Source: Deltaproteobacteria bacterium UBA6106
GTDB taxonomy: Bacteria; Desulfobacterota; Syntrophorhabdia; Syntrophorhabdales; Syntrophorhabdaceae
Direction: 5' to 3'
Length of the DNA stretch: 24,452 nucleotides
NCBI GenBank assembly: GCA_002428485.1
Contig: DIWM01000033.1
Location: 1 to 24,452, forward strand
The notes beneath the pieces were generated by a model that was not told where the DNA came from, did not search any database, and saw only the letters and a list, made by a program, of their open reading frames with translations. The position numbers and the translations under genes were made by a program. The number at the start of each line of letters is the position of its first letter. The stretch's first letter is position 1. Of this stretch, positions 14,101 to 22,586 are shown piece by piece.

Positions 14101-15432
14101 CTAATGTGCTATTGGTCTGCCTATGCAGACGTATTTGAATCCCAGCCGTGACATGCTCCGCGGGTTGTACTGGTTTCTGCCGTCAAAGATGACAGGCACC
14201 TTCATGAGGGACTTGATCTTATCGAAATCAGGTTCCCGGAAAGAAAGCCACTCCGTCAGGAGGATAAGACCGTCTGTTCCCTTGAGGACCTCGTACTGGT
14301 TTTTCCCGAAGCGTATATTTTTGTTCTTTACGAATATCGACCCGGCGACCTCCATTGCCTTCGGGTCAAAGAGATTGCAGAATGCCCCGTTCTTTGTAAG
14401 GGTGTTGACGACCTCGATGGAAGGCGCTTCCCGCATATCGTCGGTGTTCGGCTTAAAGGCAAGCCCCCATACGGCGAATTTTCTGCCCTTTAGTCTGCCC
14501 TGATAAAAGGACATGATCTTCTCTGTAAACAGCACCCTCTGCTGTTCATTTACCTCCATCACCTTTTCAAGTATCGTCGGCTCGTATCCACATCCCTGCG
14601 AAGTGTTGATCAAGGCTCTGACGTCTTTTGGGAAACATGAACCGCCGAAGCCGACGCCGGGAAAGAGAAACTTGGGGCCTATCCTTGAATCGCTCCCGAT
14701 CCCGCGCATAACCATCATAACGTCCGCGCCGAGCCGCTCGCATATGTTCGCGATCTGGTTCATGAATGATATGCGGGTGGCAAGCATCGAATTGGCCGTA
14801 TATTTTGTCATCTCGCTTGATTTTACGTCCATGACGAGAAAAGGCGCCCCTGTCCTGAGAAAAGGCTCATAGAGCTCTCGCAGGATCTCTTCCACGCGCT
14901 CGTGCTCAACGCCGATGACTACCCTTTCCGGCTTCATGCAGTCCTCAACGGCCACGCCTTCTTTGAGAAATTCCGGATTCGACGCTATATCGAAAGGGAT
15001 ATCCGCCCCTCGCTTTTTCAGCTCCTTTGCGATGGCATCTTTAACCTTGTGGCACGTTCCCACAGGAACAGTAGATTTGATGATCACTATCCTGTATTTT
15101 TGAATATTTTTACCTATGTCATTGGCGACGCTCATGACGTATTGCAGATCGGCTGACCCGTCGCCGTCCTGCGGGGTATTAACGCAGATGAATATGATAA
15201 GGCCATGTTCCACGGCCTTTTTTATATCTGTTGTAAAATGAAGCCTGCCTTCCTTGATGTTATTTTTGGCGAGTTCCTCAAGGTGGGGCTCATAGATAGG
15301 GATGACCCCCTGCTTCAGCCCCCTGATCTTTTCCTTGTCAATATCCATGCATATTACGTCGTTGCCGGTTTCAGCAAAGCATGCCCCCGTAACAAGGCCG
15401 ACATAACCGACCCCTATGACAGAAATCCGCAT
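14101..15432 (-). CDS. ugd: UDP-glucose 6-dehydrogenase
   Basis: A 443-residue enzyme of normal length. The N-terminal Rossmann GxGxxG is GVGYVG (7-12). The central dimer helix follows SNPEFLKEGVAVEDC, and the catalytic Cys266 is in GFGGSCFPKD. The C-terminal nucleotide-binding domain has WGLAFKPNTDDMREAPS. It oxidises UDP-glucose to UDP-glucuronate with two NAD+. The ATG at 15432 follows GGAGG at ideal spacing. It leads an operon with the UDP-xylose synthase, pointing to xylose- or glucuronate-containing surface polysaccharide, although no glycosyltransferase is in the window. Confidence 0.97.
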   Translation of the reverse strand: MRISVIGVGYVGLVTGACFAETGNDVICMDIDKEKIRGLKQGVIPIYEPHLEELAKNNIKEGRLHFTTDIKKAVEHGLIIFICVNTPQDGDGSADLQYVMSVANDIGKNIQKYRIVIIKSTVPVGTCHKVKDAIAKELKKRGADIPFDIASNPEFLKEGVAVEDCMKPERVVIGVEHERVEEILRELYEPFLRTGAPFLVMDVKSSEMTKYTANSMLATRISFMNQIANICERLGADVMMVMRGIGSDSRIGPKFLFPGVGFGGSCFPKDVRALINTSQGCGYEPTILEKVMEVNEQQRVLFTEKIMSFYQGRLKGRKFAVWGLAFKPNTDDMREAPSIEVVNTLTKNGAFCNLFDPKAMEVAGSIFVKNKNIRFGKNQYEVLKGTDGLILLTEWLSFREPDFDKIKSLMKVPVIFDGRNQYNPRSMSRLGFKYVCIGRPIAH

Positions 15433-15452
15433 AATTCCTCCATTTCTACCCT

Positions 15453-15482
15453 TTTTTACCTTGCAACATAAATGAAAGTCAA
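15453..15482 (-). promoter_or_regulatory. Candidate promoter of the ugd-uxs operon
   Basis: On the minus strand, TTGACT (15482-15477), 18 bases, then TAAAAA (15458-15453). The -35 is a 5-of-6 match and the -10 a 4-of-6 match. The start of transcription would lie about 14 bases before the ATG, leaving room for the GGAGG ribosome site. Confidence 0.4.
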
Positions 15483-15522
15483 CAGGAAATAGAGCTCACA
15501 TTTTTATGCTATGGGCTATAAG

Positions 15523-16671
15523 CTATGTCCTGTACGATGCGTTTATCTTTATGTAATCGTAGGTGAGGTCCGTGGTGTAGATGTCGAAGGACGCCTTGCC
15601 GTCGTTGAGATCTACGATGACGCTGATCTCCTTCTTGTTCATCATCTTTTTTAACGCCTGTTCGTCAAAGGGGACTTCTAAGCCGTTCTTTACGATCAGC
15701 TCTCCCTGGAGAACGATGCCCACCTTTGACGCCACGACAGGCACGTCTGCGTCGCCCGCTGCTGCGATGATCCTTCCCCAGTTCGGGTCGCACCCGAAGA
15801 ACGCCGTCTTCGTCAGGGGCGATATGGCTATCCTCCGCGCTATCTTCTCGGCTATCTCTTTCTTCTTCGCGCCTTTGACCACAATATGCGCTACCCGCGT
15901 GGCTCCTTCCCCGTCCTTCACGACCATCATGGAAAGATTTTGCATCACCGACAAAAGCGCCTCTTTGAAGGGGGCTGTACCTTGCGGATCTTCGGGCCCT
16001 CTTTTTGTAAAGAGCATTACCGTATCATTGGTGCTGCATTCGCCGTCAACGGTTATCCGCTCGAAGCTTTCCTTCACCGAATGGACGAATGACCGCTTCA
16101 GTACGGCCGGCGCGACAGGATAGTCGGTAAAAACAAAGGCGAGCATCGTCGCAAAAAGCGGGTTTATCATGCCCGATCCCTTTGCCACGCCTATGACGGT
16201 GTATTCTTTTTTCCCCCTGAATGTATCTTTCACGACCTTTGGATAGGTATCGGTCGTCATGATGGCCTGCGAGAAGGAATCGAGGTGCGTGTCTTTCAGG
16301 TTTTTTGCAAGCAGCGGGAGCGAGCGGATAATGGCGCCGGAGGGGAGCCTTTTTCCGATGACGCCCGTTGATGCAAAGAGGATCTCGCCCGTCTTGATCT
16401 TGAGCAAGGGCGCGAGTTTTTCTGCGATGGCACCCAGATCATCCGTGCCTTCTTTCCCTGTGCAGGCGTTCGCGCAGCCGCTGTTGACGAGAAGCGCCCG
16501 CATCGGGCCCGCCCCCATTTTTTTATTGTAAAGAATGTGGGCTGCCTTGACCTTGTTCCTCGTGTAAAGCGAGAGGACATTGACATCTTCCCTGAAAAAG
16601 ACAAGCCCCAGGTCAAGCCCCGACGGCTTGACGCCCGATGCTATACCCGCAAACTCAATCCCGTTTATCAT
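15523..16671 (-). CDS. argJ: Bifunctional ornithine acetyltransferase / N-acetylglutamate synthase
   Basis: A 382-residue ArgJ of usual length. Self-cleavage should occur between Ala174 and Thr175 in NPLFATMLAF, Thr175 being the nucleophile of the β chain. ASTGVIGKRLP (oxyanion-hole region), GECSTNDTVML and FFGCDPNWGRI are family landmarks, and the end INASYRT is typical. It recycles the acetyl group from N-acetylornithine to glutamate in arginine synthesis, and may also use acetyl-CoA. The ATG follows GGAGGTG. It lies 66 bases after secA on the same strand, an order I recall from other Deltaproteobacteria. Confidence 0.96.
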   Translation of the reverse strand: MINGIEFAGIASGVKPSGLDLGLVFFREDVNVLSLYTRNKVKAAHILYNKKMGAGPMRALLVNSGCANACTGKEGTDDLGAIAEKLAPLLKIKTGEILFASTGVIGKRLPSGAIIRSLPLLAKNLKDTHLDSFSQAIMTTDTYPKVVKDTFRGKKEYTVIGVAKGSGMINPLFATMLAFVFTDYPVAPAVLKRSFVHSVKESFERITVDGECSTNDTVMLFTKRGPEDPQGTAPFKEALLSVMQNLSMMVVKDGEGATRVAHIVVKGAKKKEIAEKIARRIAISPLTKTAFFGCDPNWGRIIAAAGDADVPVVASKVGIVLQGELIVKNGLEVPFDEQALKKMMNKKEISVIVDLNDGKASFDIYTTDLTYDYIKINASYRT

Positions 16672-16712
16672 AACACCTCCCCGCTGAACGCCGAACGCTG
16701 AACTCCGAACTC

Positions 16713-16736
16713 GCAGTCCAACGGCAGTTGGGCTGC
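16713..16736 (-). other. Hairpin just after the secA stop
   Basis: GCAGTCCAAC and GTTGGGCTGC pair over ten positions (one G-U) around GGCA, two bases past the secA stop. No T-run follows on the minus strand, so it is more likely an attenuating or RNA-stabilising hairpin than a strong intrinsic terminator. Next to it are GCTGAACGCCGAAC-type short repeats (16683-16710). Confidence 0.45.
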
Positions 16737-16737
16737 G

Positions 16738-19347
16738 CTATTTCCCGCAGCATTTCTTATACTTCTTCCCGCTGCCGCAGGGGCATGGGTCGTTTCTTCC
16801 TATCTTCCGCTCCTTCCTGTCAGGGCCTTCAAAGGAGGGCGCAGCGTTCTTATTGAAGAACATTGCCGGCTCAGCCTGTGCGGGAGCTTCTCTCGCAGGC
16901 TGTACGGCAAATATTTTTCTCACCGTATCGTATTTGACCCTTTCGAGCATGTCGAGAAAGAGCTCGAAACTTTCCCTCTGGTATTCCCTGAGCGGGTCCT
17001 TCTGGCCGTAGCCTCGAAGGCCGATACCTTCTTTCAGGTGGTCAAGGCCGAGGAGGTGTTCTTTCCAGTGAGTATCGAGAGAATTGAGCGTGATGAAATA
17101 TTCTATTGCCCTGAGCTCGTCTTCGCCGAACTCTTTTGCCTTGTCTTCATATACCTCGTTGACCTTCCCGATCACCATGTCGAGGAGACCTTCTCTTGTG
17201 CTGTCTTTAAGGTCCAGGGAGCCAAAATCTATATGGAAGAAGAAGGTCTCAAAGACCCTGTTCTTTAACGACACAAGGTCCCATTCTTCGGGGTAGACCT
17301 TTTCGGGCGCATATTCATATACGAGTTCCTGGCATACCTCTTCGATCAAATCGAGGGTGCGGTCCTTCAGATCTTCGCCCTTCATGACCTCCCGTCTCAT
17401 GCCGTAGATGGTCTCCCTCTGTTTGTTCATCACGTTGTCATATTCGAGGAGATATTTCCGGATCTCAAAGTTGTGGCCCTCGACACGCGTCTGGGCGTTC
17501 TCGATGGCTTTTGAGATAAACGGGTGTTCTATAGGGACGTCTTCCGCCATGCCGAGTTTTGCGAGGATGGGCGATACCTTGTCGGAGCCGAAAAGCCTCA
17601 TTATCTCGTCTTCGAGGGATACGTAGAACCTTGATGATCCGGGATCTCCCTGCCTTCCTGAGCGCCCCCGCAACTGGTTATCGATCCTCCTCGACTCGTG
17701 CCTTTCAGTGCCGATTATGTGCAGCCCTCCGAGGGCGATCACTTCCTGCTTGTCCTTCTCGCAGATCTTTTTTGCCTCTTCCAGAGCCCTGTCGTATTCT
17801 TCCGTTCCCTTTTGCCCCTTGCTCATGCTCAGGGCAAGAAATACAGGGTTCCCGCCGAGAAGTATGTCCGTTCCCCTCCCGGCCATATTGGTGGACAGGG
17901 TTACGGCCTTTGACCTTCCTGCCTGGGCGACTATCTCTGCCTCGCGTTCGTGGTTCTTCGCATTCAGCACGTGGTGGGGGATGCCTTTTCTTTTCAGCAT
18001 CTCTGACAGCCTCTCTGACTTTTCGATGGAGAGGGTGCCGACGAGCATCGGCTTCCCTTTTTTATAAAGCTCCTCGATCTCGCTCACGGCAGCCCTGAAT
18101 TTTTCCTTCTCTGTCCTGTATATGACGTCGGCGTAGTTTGTCCGGATAAGCTCTTTGTTGGTGGGCATTACGAGCACGTCGAGGTTATAGATCTTTTTGA
18201 ACTCCAGCGCCTCCGTATCGGCAGTACCGGTCATGCCGGCGAGTTTTTTATACATCCTGAAGTAGTTCTGGAAGGTAACCGTCGCGAGTGTCTGGTTCTC
18301 CCGTTCGATCTTGACGTTCTCCTTTGCTTCCAGCCCCTGGTGAAGCCCTTCGCTGAAACGCCTTCCCGGCATGAGCCTGCCGGTGAACTCGTCGACGATG
18401 ATGACCTGCCCGTCCTTCACGATGTAGTCCACGTCGCGCTGAAAGAGGTTATGGGCCTTGAGCGCCTGGTTTATATGGTGGAGGAAATCGACATATTTCG
18501 GGTCGTAGAGGTTGTCTACATTGATAAGCCTTTCTATCTTTGCGACGCCGTCTTCAGTGAGATAGGCTGTCTTCGCCTTTTCATCTACGATAAAATCCTT
18601 GTCTTTCTTGAGCTGATAGATAAGCCTGTTGATCTTGTAATATTTATCCGTCGATTCTTCGGCAGGACCGGAAATGATAAGCGGCGTTCGGGCCTCATCA
18701 ATGAGGATGCTGTCAACCTCGTCAACGATGGCGTAGTTAAACTCGCGCTGGACACATTCCTCAAGGGAATAACGCATATTGTCTCTCAGGTAATCGAACC
18801 CGAACTCATTGTTGGTTCCGTATGTGACGTCGCTTCCGTAAGCCCCTTTCCTTATGCTGTCGTCCAGGTCGTGGACTATGACGCCCACGGAGAGGCCGAG
18901 GAATTTGTAGATAGGACCCATCCATTCGGCGTCCCTCTTCGCGAGGTAATCGTTGACGGTAACGACGTGGACGCCAAGCCCTGTCAATGCGTTGAGATAT
19001 ACGGGGAGGGTAGCAACGAGCGTCTTGCCCTCGCCCGTGGCCATCTCGGCGATCTTTCCTTCGTGTAGGACGACGCCGCCAATAAGCTGGACGTCGAAAT
19101 GGCGCATGTTGATCGTGCGCCTCGCTGTTTCGCGGACGACGGCGAATGCCTCAGGCAAAATGGAATCGAGGTCTTCTCCCTGCTCAAGCCTCTCCTTAAA
19201 GTAGGGGGTTTTTGCCCGCAGTTCGTCGTCGGTGCAGCCTTGCACCTTCTCTTCGAGGCTGTTTACCGATTCGACAACAGGCTGAATCCTCTTCAGCTCC
19301 CGCTCGTTTTTTGTGCCGACTATCTTTTTAAGGAGGTTACCGATCAT
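16738..19347 (-). CDS. secA: Protein translocase ATPase SecA
   Basis: The ATG at 19347 gives 869 residues starting MIGNLLKKIVGTKNERELKR, the normal SecA N-terminus; the TTG two codons earlier is unlikely. Walker A is MATGEGKT (about 102-109) and the DEAD-like box is IVDEVDSILIDEARTPL. The preprotein cross-linking domain follows, then NMAGRGTDI and QLRGRSGRQGDPG of the second motor domain. The C-terminal metal-binding tail is NDPCPCGSGKKYKKCCG, which contacts SecB and ribosomes. It drives secretory proteins through SecYEG, here including the signal-peptide proteins at 2782 and 6550. Upstream lie tandem CTTTCAG repeats rather than an obvious promoter. Confidence 0.98.
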   Translation of the reverse strand: MIGNLLKKIVGTKNERELKRIQPVVESVNSLEEKVQGCTDDELRAKTPYFKERLEQGEDLDSILPEAFAVVRETARRTINMRHFDVQLIGGVVLHEGKIAEMATGEGKTLVATLPVYLNALTGLGVHVVTVNDYLAKRDAEWMGPIYKFLGLSVGVIVHDLDDSIRKGAYGSDVTYGTNNEFGFDYLRDNMRYSLEECVQREFNYAIVDEVDSILIDEARTPLIISGPAEESTDKYYKINRLIYQLKKDKDFIVDEKAKTAYLTEDGVAKIERLINVDNLYDPKYVDFLHHINQALKAHNLFQRDVDYIVKDGQVIIVDEFTGRLMPGRRFSEGLHQGLEAKENVKIERENQTLATVTFQNYFRMYKKLAGMTGTADTEALEFKKIYNLDVLVMPTNKELIRTNYADVIYRTEKEKFRAAVSEIEELYKKGKPMLVGTLSIEKSERLSEMLKRKGIPHHVLNAKNHEREAEIVAQAGRSKAVTLSTNMAGRGTDILLGGNPVFLALSMSKGQKGTEEYDRALEEAKKICEKDKQEVIALGGLHIIGTERHESRRIDNQLRGRSGRQGDPGSSRFYVSLEDEIMRLFGSDKVSPILAKLGMAEDVPIEHPFISKAIENAQTRVEGHNFEIRKYLLEYDNVMNKQRETIYGMRREVMKGEDLKDRTLDLIEEVCQELVYEYAPEKVYPEEWDLVSLKNRVFETFFFHIDFGSLDLKDSTREGLLDMVIGKVNEVYEDKAKEFGEDELRAIEYFITLNSLDTHWKEHLLGLDHLKEGIGLRGYGQKDPLREYQRESFELFLDMLERVKYDTVRKIFAVQPAREAPAQAEPAMFFNKNAAPSFEGPDRKERKIGRNDPCPCGSGKKYKKCCGK

Positions 19348-19356
19348 GACCAACTT

Positions 19357-19391
19357 CAGCCGTCAGCTTTCAGCTTTCAGCTTTCAGCTTT
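19357..19391. repeat. Tandem CAGCTTT repeat upstream of secA
   Basis: CAGCCGTCAGCTTTCAG is followed by two more CTTTCAG units and then T8. A 16-of-17 match to the first part lies inside the HAD gene at 12225-12241. Farther on, 19420-19445 carries GTGAGCTGATAGCTGAGTGCTG, of the same kind as the repeats near 11490 and 12600. Confidence 0.65.
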
Positions 19392-19454
19392 TTTTTGAAT
19401 GTCTGTTGATTTCCGCTGATCGCTGTGAGCTGATAGCTGAGTGCTGCCTTGTAT

Positions 19455-19925
19455 TTATTCCCTCAACGTTGCGACGACCCTCTCCGGATGAAGGATGATG
19501 CTTAGGGCATGGACGATATCCGGGACAAAAAAATCAGCTTCTTTGATAAGAGAAGCGGCACACCCTTCCTCGCCGATCACTCCAATCCCGAGCGATGCCT
19601 CCCTGAGCATCATGGCATCGTTTGCGCCGTTCCCTATTGCTACAACCTTTTCAGGACCAAGCTCTCTCACTATCTTTGCCTTTTCGGCGGCGCTTCCTTC
19701 TTTTTTTACCTTTAATACATTGAACCCCATAACGTTTACTTCGCGGTCGACATTGTCGTATGTGTCCGCGGTTATAATAAAGACCTTTATATATCTGGAT
19801 ATCTTTTCCAGCATTTCTTTTACGCCTTCTTTAAGTTTCCCGTTAAACGCGCATGTCCCATTATAATCAAGCACAAGATATTCGATCTCAAGTTCGCCCC
19901 ATCCGGGAACGGAAACACTTATCAT
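19455..19925 (-). CDS. Small HAD hydrolase of the soluble P-type-ATPase-like group
   Basis: The ATG at 19925 gives 156 residues and sits five bases after GAGGAGGT; the GTG at 19931 falls inside that ribosome site and is rejected. Motif I is LDYNGTCA (Asp20), the form seen in P-type ATPase catalytic domains; motif II is IITADT (Thr52); the motif III lysine is near 83; motif IV is GNGANDAMML (98-107). There is no cap domain and no membrane segment. It is a soluble phosphatase-like protein of unknown substrate. It stands alone upstream of secA on the same strand. Confidence 0.85.
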   Translation of the reverse strand: MISVSVPGWGELEIEYLVLDYNGTCAFNGKLKEGVKEMLEKISRYIKVFIITADTYDNVDREVNVMGFNVLKVKKEGSAAEKAKIVRELGPEKVVAIGNGANDAMMLREASLGIGVIGEEGCAASLIKEADFFVPDIVHALSIILHPERVVATLRE

Positions 19926-19943
19926 GTACACCTCCTCAATTTA

Positions 19944-19972
19944 ATCATACCATTGTAACATATCTCGGGCAA
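19944..19972 (-). promoter_or_regulatory. Candidate promoter for the small HAD gene
   Basis: On the minus strand, TTGCCC (19972-19967), 17 bases, then TATGAT (19949-19944). The -10 matches 5 of 6 and the -35 matches 4 of 6. The resulting leader of about 12 bases would hold the GGAGGT site and little else. Confidence 0.35.
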
Positions 19973-20020
19973 TTTCAAACTATAAATTTTCAATAACCAA
20001 ATATCATATAATACAAGCAC

Positions 20021-20446
20021 AAAATCCTAAGCACCAAATCCGAAACAATTACCCATGCCGCGCCGTGCGCGGCACCCTCGAAGAATGAAAATGATGTATC
20101 AAGGATGAGCATGGCGTCGGGACTGCTATTCCAGAGGCTCACGTCGCCCCCTCTTCGGGCATAAGCCCGAAGAGCCTCCCCTTCTCGCCCACGGTGTGGG
20201 CTGGTATATGTTCGCTCCCGTTCGGCTTCGGAACTTTTGCTTCGCAAAAGACCGAGCTTCCTCGCCTCACGACGGTTTGCTCCGGGATATCCCGGCGCCA
20301 TGCTCTCATTATATGCCCGGGATAGGCTATTTTCTACGTATATCTAATTTCAAATATCAAATGTTCAAAATGAACATATGCTTCTTACGTTTTGAATTTC
20401 GAACATTTGAATTTGTTTAGGATTTAGATATTCGCGCTTAGGATTT
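20021..20446. repeat. Dispersed structured repeat element, copy B
   Basis: Perfect 11-bp terminal inverted repeats AAATCCTAAGC (20022-20032) and GCTTAGGATTT (20436-20446) bound about 425 bases in the gene-free gap 19926-20558. The core matches copy A (1770-2103) in the same orientation, including the CCGTTCGGCTTCGGAAC and TCACGACGGTTTGCTCC stretches. An inner inverted pair lies at 20110-20123 and 20284-20302. The conserved hairpin is at 20234-20250 (CTTTTGC / GCAAAAG, loop TTC). Copy B has an extra segment with a perfect 10-bp stem, CTCTTCGGGC-ATAA-GCCCGAAGAG (20151-20174). Near the right end is ATGTTC-N5-GAACAT (20361-20377). No transposase or flanking target duplication was found. Confidence 0.8.
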
Positions 20447-20483
20447 TTCGTGAGCCGCTTTCTTCCCTTGCGTCGTATCCGTG

Positions 20484-20512
20484 TTTATGTTTAGGGCAAT
20501 CTGTGGTAGAAT
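20484..20512 (+). promoter_or_regulatory. Candidate promoter for the HAD gene at 20559
   Basis: TTTATG (20484-20489), 17 bases, TAGAAT (20507-20512). The -10 matches 5 of 6, the -35 only 3 of 6. A transcript would begin near 20519, leaving a leader of about 40 bases. It lies just outside repeat copy B. Confidence 0.35.
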
Positions 20513-20558
20513 AGACAAAATTAATTTTAACGAAAAGCAGAAGGCGGGCGGACAGGAT

Positions 20559-21221
20559 ATGGATAAAGATTTGAAACAATGGGAGATCGACTGCGTTATC
20601 TACGATTGTGACGGAGTCATGTTCGACTCCCTCGAAGCAAACAGGAGATTGTACTGCCAGATTGCCCTGTCGATGGGGAGGGAACCGCTCACAGAAGATG
20701 AAGTGCAATACTGTCATACCCATACAGTCTATGAATCGCTCCGCTATATGTTCCGGGAGAACGAGGAGCTTGAAAAAAAGGCAGTGGAACTTTTGAAAAA
20801 AGAGATAAATTTCAAAGATTTTATTGTCTACCTCAAGATGGAGCCCAACCTCCTCGAAACCCTTGCCGCATTGAAGGAGAGGGGGATAAAACGGGCGATC
20901 AGCACGAACAGGACGACCTCCATGCCGTACGTCATGGAACGGTACGGGCTTTCACCATATTTCGAGATGGTCGTGACGGCCCTCGATGTATCGAACCCTA
21001 AACCGCATCCGGAAAGCGTAGAAAAGATTTTGCAGGCATTTAACCTGGACAGGCACAATGTCATTTTTATAGGGGATTCCGAGGTCGACAGAGGGACCGC
21101 TCTTGCGTCGGGAGTGCATTTTATCGCCTACAAAGGCAGCGGGTTAGAAGCGGATGCCGTTATCGATGACCACCTTGCTCTGCTTGATTTTCTTTCGAAC
21201 GGGCGGCGTCCTCAAGAATGA
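20559..21221 (+). CDS. HAD-superfamily hydrolase (phosphoglycolate phosphatase/PgmB-like)
   Basis: The ATG at 20559 after ACAGGAT gives 220 residues; an earlier in-frame ATG at 20481 lies in the promoter region and adds a non-conserved leader. Motif I is YDCDGVMFDS (Asp16, Asp18), motif II is ISTNRT (Ser115), the motif III lysine is in NPKPHPE (Lys148), and motif IV is IGDSEVDRGTALASG (Asp173, Asp177). A helical cap covers about 30-95. It belongs to the large Gph/PgmB-like group; the substrate could be phosphoglycolate or a sugar phosphate. Its last 62 bases overlap the 3' end of pssA on the other strand. Confidence 0.88.
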   Translation: MDKDLKQWEIDCVIYDCDGVMFDSLEANRRLYCQIALSMGREPLTEDEVQYCHTHTVYESLRYMFRENEELEKKAVELLKKEINFKDFIVYLKMEPNLLETLAALKERGIKRAISTNRTTSMPYVMERYGLSPYFEMVVTALDVSNPKPHPESVEKILQAFNLDRHNVIFIGDSEVDRGTALASGVHFIAYKGSGLEADAVIDDHLALLDFLSNGRRPQE

Positions 21222-21927
21222 TCTTCTTTCTCATCGCGAGGGTGTATACCGGCCCGGAGAGGACATAGGCAAATGTTGCTGCAAAAAGGGTCAACTGGGG
21301 CTCAATGAAGACGATCACAAGGATCATGATCGCCGTCACGGTTGAGCGAAAGGGCTTGCCCTTGAAAAATCCCATTTCTTTGAAGCTGTAATAGCGGACC
21401 TCGCTGACCATCAGAAAGGCGAGGATGTATATGAGGATCGGCATAAGCACCGTCTTGAACCCGCTCATGTATCCGAGCCAGGAGTAAAAGAGCACGCTGC
21501 CTGCTATAGTTGCCGCTGCCGCAGGTATGGGCAGACCGAGAAAATGTTTTTTCTGAACCGTGTCGACCTGTATGTTGAACCGCGCAAGCCTCAGGGCGCC
21601 GCAGGCAACAAAGAGGAATGCCGCGAGCCATCCAAACCTTCCGTAGCTTTTTAGCGCCCATATATACACAAGAAGCCCGGGGGCTACACCGAAGGCGATA
21701 AGGTCGGAAAGCGAATCGTATTCAACGCCGAACCTGCTGCTTGATTTTGTCATACGCGCAACCCTGCCGTCGAGCATATCGAAGACGCCGGAGATAAAGA
21801 TCGCAATAGCAGCATAGGTAAATTTTCTGTCAATTGTTGCAACGATAGAATAGAACCCCGCAAAGAGGCTTATTGAGGTGAGGAGATTCGGCAGTATGTA
21901 GATGCCTTTGCCTTTTCTTCGTTTCAT
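21160..21927 (-). CDS. pssA: CDP-diacylglycerol-serine O-phosphatidyltransferase
   Basis: A 255-residue membrane enzyme with the full CDP-alcohol phosphotransferase motif: Asp50, Asp53-Gly54, Ala57-Arg58, Gly67, Asp71 and Asp75. Six or seven membrane helices follow the IYILPNLLTS opening typical of PssA of the Bacillus/proteobacterial type II class. It joins CDP-diacylglycerol and serine to make phosphatidylserine at the inner membrane. Its start overlaps the psd stop by four bases, so the two steps to phosphatidylethanolamine are coupled. The C-terminal tail (ARSKENQAEQGGHR) is hydrophilic and lies in the overlap with the convergent HAD gene. Confidence 0.96.
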   Translation of the reverse strand: MKRRKGKGIYILPNLLTSISLFAGFYSIVATIDRKFTYAAIAIFISGVFDMLDGRVARMTKSSSRFGVEYDSLSDLIAFGVAPGLLVYIWALKSYGRFGWLAAFLFVACGALRLARFNIQVDTVQKKHFLGLPIPAAAATIAGSVLFYSWLGYMSGFKTVLMPILIYILAFLMVSEVRYYSFKEMGFFKGKPFRSTVTAIMILVIVFIEPQLTLFAATFAYVLSGPVYTLAMRKKIILEDAARSKENQAEQGGHR

Positions 21928-22586
21928 ATTTCCCCCTTTTTTTGTGCCAAGGGCGTTATTCCAGCTTTTACTTTCTGATGTAATTTTACCACAGTTTCAT
22001 AATTATTTGGAAAATAAATATCAACCCGGGAGCCGAAGGCTATCATCCCCACGGTTTCTCCCCTGTTGACGTGATCGCCTTCTTTCACATAAGCGATGAT
22101 CCTTCGCGCGAGGAAGCCGGCTATCTGCACAAGCAGGAACCTCTCGCCGTGGTGATCTATGAGGATATAATTCCGTTCGTTATCCTTATCGATATCCTTT
22201 TTAAAGGCGAGGGCAAATTGCCCGCGCCTGTGGAGCATTTTTACGATCCGGCCTTCACAGGGGGCCCTGTTTACATGCACGTCGGCAGGAGACATAAAGA
22301 TGCTTATTCTCTGCACGGCATCGTTGATAAATTCCTCTTCCCTTATCCCACCGATCTCAATTACCTTGCCGTCTGCCGGTGAAAGAAGGACGTTCTCCGG
22401 TTCTGTGGAGGTGCGCCCGGGGTTTCGGAAAAAGAAGAGACAAAAAACAAAAAAAAGGAAAACGATGGAGGCCAGGATGTACGCGTGGGCAATAAAAAGA
22501 AGGACAGAAAGAACAAGGGAAGGGATAATAAGCTTTATCCCTTCCCTTGCAATGAAACCTTTTTTCAACCTTTTCTCCCGATCCAC
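21924..22586 (-). CDS. psd: Phosphatidylserine decarboxylase proenzyme
   Basis: A 220-residue short (type II, archaeal-like) decarboxylase. Self-cleavage should fall at Gly185-Ser186 in MIAFGSRVDIYFP, the Ser becoming the pyruvoyl group. FFRNPGR, LSPADGKV and MSPADVHVNRAPCEG are family landmarks, and two hydrophobic segments (about 19-35 and 38-53) anchor the N-terminus. It converts phosphatidylserine to phosphatidylethanolamine. The start is uncertain: the GTG at 22586 overlaps ilvC by 22 bases, while a TTG at 22568 lies eight bases after GGGAG and overlaps the ilvC stop as TTGA. Either implies coupling to ilvC. Confidence 0.95.
   Translation of the reverse strand: MDREKRLKKGFIAREGIKLIIPSLVLSVLLFIAHAYILASIVFLFFVFCLFFFRNPGRTSTEPENVLLSPADGKVIEIGGIREEEFINDAVQRISIFMSPADVHVNRAPCEGRIVKMLHRRGQFALAFKKDIDKDNERNYILIDHHGERFLLVQIAGFLARRIIAYVKEGDHVNRGETVGMIAFGSRVDIYFPNNYETVVKLHQKVKAGITPLAQKKGEI

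Noticed and set aside
18340..19068. 242-codon ORF opposite secA
   Set aside because: It is the antisense of a highly conserved gene; such long open frames arise from codon bias, and the product resembles nothing known to me.
20361..20377. LexA/SOS box (ATGTTC-N5-GAACAT) in repeat copy B
   Set aside because: The half-sites face the wrong way compared with the GAAC-N4-GTTC form, and no DNA-damage gene is next to it.
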